Shown: positions 60,606-64,000 of the stretch, piece after piece
Numbering within the stretch: the first letter of the stretch is position 1
Layout of the letters: each line of letters opens with the position of its first letter
DNA from: Chrysomallon squamiferum
Taxonomy: Eukaryota > Mollusca > Gastropoda > Neomphalida > Peltospiridae
DNA: 64,000 nt
Assembly (NCBI GenBank): GCA_012295275.1
Contig: CM022674.1
Coordinates: forward strand, 16,631,649 to 16,695,648
Reading direction: 5' to 3'
The notes under the pieces: model-generated
What the model was told of the DNA's origin: nothing
Databases searched by the model: none
The model's input: the letters and a program-made list of their open reading frames with translations, nothing else
Made by a program: the position numbers and the translations under genes

Positions 60606-60870
60606 GTGATGCCTTGATAAACACTGTAACAGATAATGTTCGTCACAATGGTATGAGATTCTCTACAAAGGACAATGGTAATTTATGTGCTAGGGGTTAT
60701 AAGGGAACTGGTGGTACAATCGCTGTCATTCGGCCAATCTGAACGGTCTGTACCTCAATGGAACCAATAATTTATTTGGTGTTGGAATCAACTGGTCGCC
60801 ATGGAGAGGCTATTACTATTCACTGAAGAAAACTGTAATGAAAATTCGTCCATCTTCTGTTTTGAACTAA
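60606..60870 (+). pseudogene. FReD terminal exon of the PAN/YWTD/FReD series, one base short
   Basis: Acceptor TTTACTTGTAG, then [34 protein letters not shown], and after a frame change near 60705, the WWYNRCH and [14 protein letters not shown] segments, [32 protein letters not shown] at 60868-60870. Unlike the 26-kb copy it keeps the Cys of WWY.RCH and the Trp after SP, so everything except one missing base agrees with a functional domain. The missing base is where the 26-kb copy reads AAGGGAGGCTGG and this one AAGGGAACTGG. Residues from all three exons cover about 175 of the usual 215 or so. Confidence 0.85.
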
Positions 60871-61390
60871 AACAGGATTGAGAATTTGAGCATCTTCTGT
60901 TATAAATTGAAACTGTAATGACAATTCGACCATCATCGGTTTTGAACTAAACCAGGATTGAGAATTTGAACATCTTCTGTTATAAATTGAAACGGTAATA
61001 AAGATTCCACCATCTTCTGTTTTGAACAAACAGTTTTAGGAACTTTTGTCTGTCTTCTGACTAAAGTTATATCTGCAATAACAAAAATGACCATTTTCGG
61101 TTTTGAATTAAAATTGTACTGAAAATTGCACCATCTCCTTTTCTGAACTAAAATTATAATGGAAATTCGTTCATCTTCACCTTCGAACTCAAATTGTAAT
61201 GAAAATTCCACCATATGCTGTTTTGATCTAAAACTGTGACGAAAATTCGAGTATTTCTGTTTTGAAGTAAAACTGTATAGAAAATTTGAATATTTTCGGA
61301 TGTGAATTAAAACTGTGATGACAATTCGAACAACTTCTGTTTTGAACTAAAACTGTAATGAAAACTCTACAGTCGTCTTTTTTCAATTAA
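60828..61390. repeat. About 40-bp minisatellite seeded by the FReD stop-codon region
   Basis: The first unit is the end of the FReD coding exon itself (AACTGTAATGAAAATTCGTCCATCTTCTGTTTTGAACTAA). Some 13-14 diverged copies follow with starts near 60851, 60889, 60930, 60971, 61010, 61092, 61131, 61172, 61212, 61252, 61332 and 61372. The 26-kb FReD copy has only about three units (26385-26500). The minus-strand frames here are translations of the repeat. Confidence 0.85.
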
Positions 61391-62319
61391 AACAGTTTTA
61401 TTAGTTGAAACCAGACAATAGTGCTAGCCTAAATTATTATCTTGAGAAATGAAATAAAAATAAAAAGAAACACTATTCCAATTTACAGGAATGTTTTGTT
61501 TAATCAAAATACTGAAAAAAATGCCATTAAAAAAAAAACTAGAAACAGAAAGAAAATATCTGAATTGTTTATTTATTTTAGAATTTATTTCATATAGATT
61601 TATAAACTACTAATTTTGAAACAATTGCTAAATGTAAATTTATAACCATTGTTAAATTTAGTTTTATAATTGTTTTCTTTGGAAAGAGTTGTTAAATTTA
61701 AATTTATGTAAGCAAATGTTGCTGAATTATTTTATTTTAATTCGTGTTCTGGATAAAGATAAATTTATGATAATATAAAAACGAGAACTATTACTGGTAT
61801 TTGAAACGTTCTGTTGATACCGGTAGATTACAAGGATCGATCCCAGCTTTATCGAGTTTGTCTTTATCACATTCGTGTTTGTTAGTGCTGACTTTATATA
61901 AAACTTACAGTATGTGTTGTACAGTATCAAATTGCTTGTACAAGATACCTCACTGCTGATATAAAAGTGTATTTTATGGAGGAAAAATTATTGAAACTTC
62001 AACCAGTGTTGACTGCAGATTTCAAAAAAAATTCGTGTTCTCTCTATAATAAAAGGAACACATTTTCATTCTTTATTTCAGTTTGTTTGTTTCTGTAGTC
62101 GTTTATTTATTTGTTGAATTTTTGTATTTATTTTTTTAAATTTGTGTCTGTTTTATTTAATTATTAATTTATTGATTTCAATATATATATAGACGTTTTC
62201 CTTAATCCCTTAGGATATTTGTAAAGGTTATTTAAAAAAAATGCATTTGTAATGATATACAAATATATTAATACATACTTATGTACGCTTATATATATAT
62301 ATATATATATCTGTGCGTG

Positions 62320-62365
<46 letters not shown>

Positions 62366-62504
62366 TTGTGTATGTATTATAAGTATGTATGAATGGATAT
62401 GCATGCGTGTGTGTGTAAATAAGTGGTATAAAATACAGTAGTTCCTTATCGCATTGAGACTACTTATTTGTCCACCATGGAGGTTCTTTTGGAAGTCCGC
62501 TTTA
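61391..62504. other. FReD 3' flank and AT-rich DNA, no gene
   Basis: From 61391 to about 61780 the DNA matches 24660-25100 and, around an interruption, 26690-27180, so this is the shared downstream region of the FReD copies. (TA)n at 62289-62330 and (GT)n at 62331-62361 follow. Confidence 0.6.
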
Positions 62505-62686
62505 AGAGAGATTGTTTAAGAAGTATGAATTATGCAAGAGAGTCTACATAACAAAGGAAGAGTACTTCTTGATTATGGACCAGCTAAAGAAGATCTCTGT
62601 TGACCACAGGAAAAACCCACCACGAGTACTTACTACCTCATGTCCACGTTTGAAATTCTTCAGTGCGCAGACACGCAGAAACTGAG
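62505..62686 (+). other. Coding-like fragment, unrecognised, near the gap
   Basis: The + strand reads LFKKYELCKRVYITKEEYFL, IMDQLKKISVDHRKNPPRVL, TTSCPRLKFFSAQTRRN, then TGA, with further Lys/Arg-rich sequence in the same frame up to the gap. Composition and G+C content are unlike the flanks, suggesting a gene or transposon fragment. Overlapping frames on both strands that extend into the N run are unreliable. I do not recognise the family. Confidence 0.3.
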
Positions 62687-62778
62687 CAAGAAACGCCAAA
62701 CAGATGAAGACGCCAGGTCTGACCAGCTGCGGTCGCACTCCGAGGATGACCAGTTGACGCCAAAAGTAGAGTTCCTGT

Positions 62779-62978
62779 NNNNNNNNNNNNNNNNNNNNNN
62801 NNNNNNNNNNNNNNNNNNNNNNNNNNNNNNNNNNNNNNNNNNNNNNNNNNNNNNNNNNNNNNNNNNNNNNNNNNNNNNNNNNNNNNNNNNNNNNNNNNNN
62901 NNNNNNNNNNNNNNNNNNNNNNNNNNNNNNNNNNNNNNNNNNNNNNNNNNNNNNNNNNNNNNNNNNNNNNNNNNNNNN
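62779..62978. other. Assembly gap (200 N) at the inverted-repeat edge
   Basis: Exactly 200 undetermined bases, immediately beside the (AAAT)n tract that mirrors 58155-58240. Frames crossing it are artefacts. Confidence 1.
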
Positions 62979-63364
62979 CAAATAAATAGATAAATAAATA
63001 AATAAATAAATAAATAAGTACATTCGAGATACACTGACTTTTAACAGGATTAATTATGTCTTTTTTTTTTTTTTTTTTTTAAATCTTATTATTTTTATTT
63101 TTTTTTCAATTTGTTTTATTGTTTTGTTTATGACCTCCATCTCCTGTTCTGGTCGTATCGTTATTCTCTCTTTCATTCAATACTTTCTCTTCCTATCTCT
63201 CTCTCTCTATCTCACAAAGGTGTTTCATCATCTCTTCGTATTTAGTATCAGTAATTATTTATTTATTTAGGTGGTTAGGTAGTTAGAAACATAGATAGAT
63301 GTCCTGCTGTTGGCTCGTAAATTTGAATGAATTGTAAAAGTCAAAAGAGAAGGAAAATGGGTAC

Positions 63365-63480
63365 ATTTCGCATCGAAGGAGATATGATATATCTCTGCAA
63401 AGCCAGAAATTGTCTGCGTTGTTTTGTTATTATAGTCAGTATGTATAATTCCTTCAGAAGGAATCTCAGGAAAGATAAAC
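63365..63480 (-). CDS. YWTD/beta-propeller-like exon 2, inverted copy
   Basis: Acceptor CTCTGTGATAG. It reads FIFPEIPSEGIIHTDYNNKT, TQTISGFAEIYHISFDAK. 116 bp to the same weak donor position as the + strand copy (GAAAT|GTACCC). Six or so amino-acid differences from the 57702 exon and no break. It follows the 63694 exon in phase 2. Beyond it no FReD exon is seen before the gap at 62779-62978. Confidence 0.6.
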
Positions 63481-63693
63481 CTATCACAGAGAGAAAACAA
63501 ATAATATAAATAAATATGACAAACACAATCAACTAGTTTTAGTAATTCATTTTTATATCAGCACTCGCTTTTGTGCTTGACATAGGCTTAATTCAAGCAC
63601 AAATAAAGTGTCTACTTTTACTACTGCTGTTTCTGCTACTGCTACTGCTATTACTACTACTACTACTACGGCTACTACTACTGTTTCAACTAC

Positions 63694-63859
63694 ATCTTTT
63701 CTGGGTCAACGTACAAACGTCTCAAATTGGCTCCATTTTCTGTTAGAACTTTCCTCTGTTTGCCACTTTGAAGGTCAATAAACTCTATATTGTTGCCACC
63801 GGAATAACAGAGTCTACGATTTTTGCTATCCAGTGCTGTATCAAAAATCTGCTGAACGT
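63694..63859 (-). CDS. YWTD/beta-propeller-like exon, inverted copy, open
   Basis: A 166-bp exon with acceptor CTTAATTTCAG and donor GTAGTT, entering in phase 1 and leaving in phase 2. It reads VQQIFDTALDSKNRRLCYSG, GNNIEFIDLQSGKQRKVLTE, NGANLRRLYVDPEKM. It is fully open where the + strand copy at 57030 is one base short, so it shows the reference reading of this exon. Its upstream PAN exon would lie beyond the window. Confidence 0.75.
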
Positions 63860-64000
63860 CTGAAATTAAGTAACGAAAATAGAAATCTGATATTTTTAAA
63901 CTAGAAATTACTGAGAAATATAATACAGGATTGTTTTTCAAATTAGTCAAATTCTTAAATAAGATCTTAAACACAAAGATTATTAAAAACAGAAAGCCAG

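Larger units (their letters stand above)
62979..64000 (-). repeat. Inverted duplication of about 56880-58240
   Basis: Read on the minus strand, 64000-62979 follows 56880-58240 through the intron, the two YWTD-like exons, the GAGATAATGAAACACC / AGAGAGATAGGAAGAGAAAG segment and the TTTA microsatellite. The arms lie 4.7 kb apart and face each other. The copy runs off the right edge of the window. Confidence 0.9.

Noticed and set aside
60820-61214. Minus-strand repeat protein downstream of the FReD exon
   Set aside because: It is the antisense translation of the minisatellite derived from the FReD stop region.

Overview
The window is animal nuclear DNA, most likely from a gastropod mollusc (inference). 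The evidence is: split genes with GT-AG introns; fibrinogen-related domain (FReD), PAN/apple and YWTD-like exons in one stretch; an immunoglobulin-superfamily membrane protein whose exons join in phase 1; a PARP-like WWE/ADP-ribosyltransferase gene remnant; RNase H-bearing LINE and FLYWCH-type Mutator (MULE) fossils; and degenerate copies of the animal telomere motif. The DNA is AT-rich and full of microsatellites and minisatellites. There are three 200-base assembly gaps (3749-3948, 42921-43120, 62779-62978). No bacterial or operon-like organisation is present, and most long open frames are translations of simple repeats.

Layout. 1-15.8 kb: mostly simple repeats, with a hAT-type MITE that has a perfect 8-bp target duplication (3103-3348), a decayed LINE (5954-7741), a pogo-like relic (11.17-11.5 kb) and a second hAT-like element (13.4-13.9 kb). 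15.8-23 kb: three MULE transposase fossils and two minisatellites (25 bp and 38 bp units). 25.6-30.1 kb: a FReD terminal exon (+ strand) facing a broken PARP-like gene (- strand) that keeps a 20-residue repeat block, a WWE module and two catalytic-domain exons. 34.5-42.9 kb: a direct tandem array of 1.3-2.2 kb units, interrupted by a telomere-like satellite. 43.8-48.6 kb: an IgSF type I membrane protein gene (- strand). 48.9-55 kb: duplicated copies of the 25.7-26.3 kb FReD segment and of the 29.5-32.3 kb PARP-associated segment, with a FLYWCH finger beside the latter. 55.9-61.4 kb: a + strand exon series encoding signal peptide + PAN, YWTD-like propeller pieces and three FReD exons. 63.0-64.0 kb: an inverted copy of the YWTD-like part, running off the window.

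How it fits together. Secreted FReD/PAN proteins, IgSF membrane proteins and PARP12/ZC3HAV1-type proteins are all families linked to recognition or antiviral defence in animals, so the window may be a fast-changing immune-type cluster. That is inference from domain content. What is directly visible is repeated segmental duplication, exon loss and repeat expansion around these genes. Several exons are out of phase by exactly one missing base. Other lesions are plain nonsense codons. Some breaks may therefore be assembly errors, while others, especially in the PARP-like gene and the 26 kb and 49 kb FReD exons, look like real decay.
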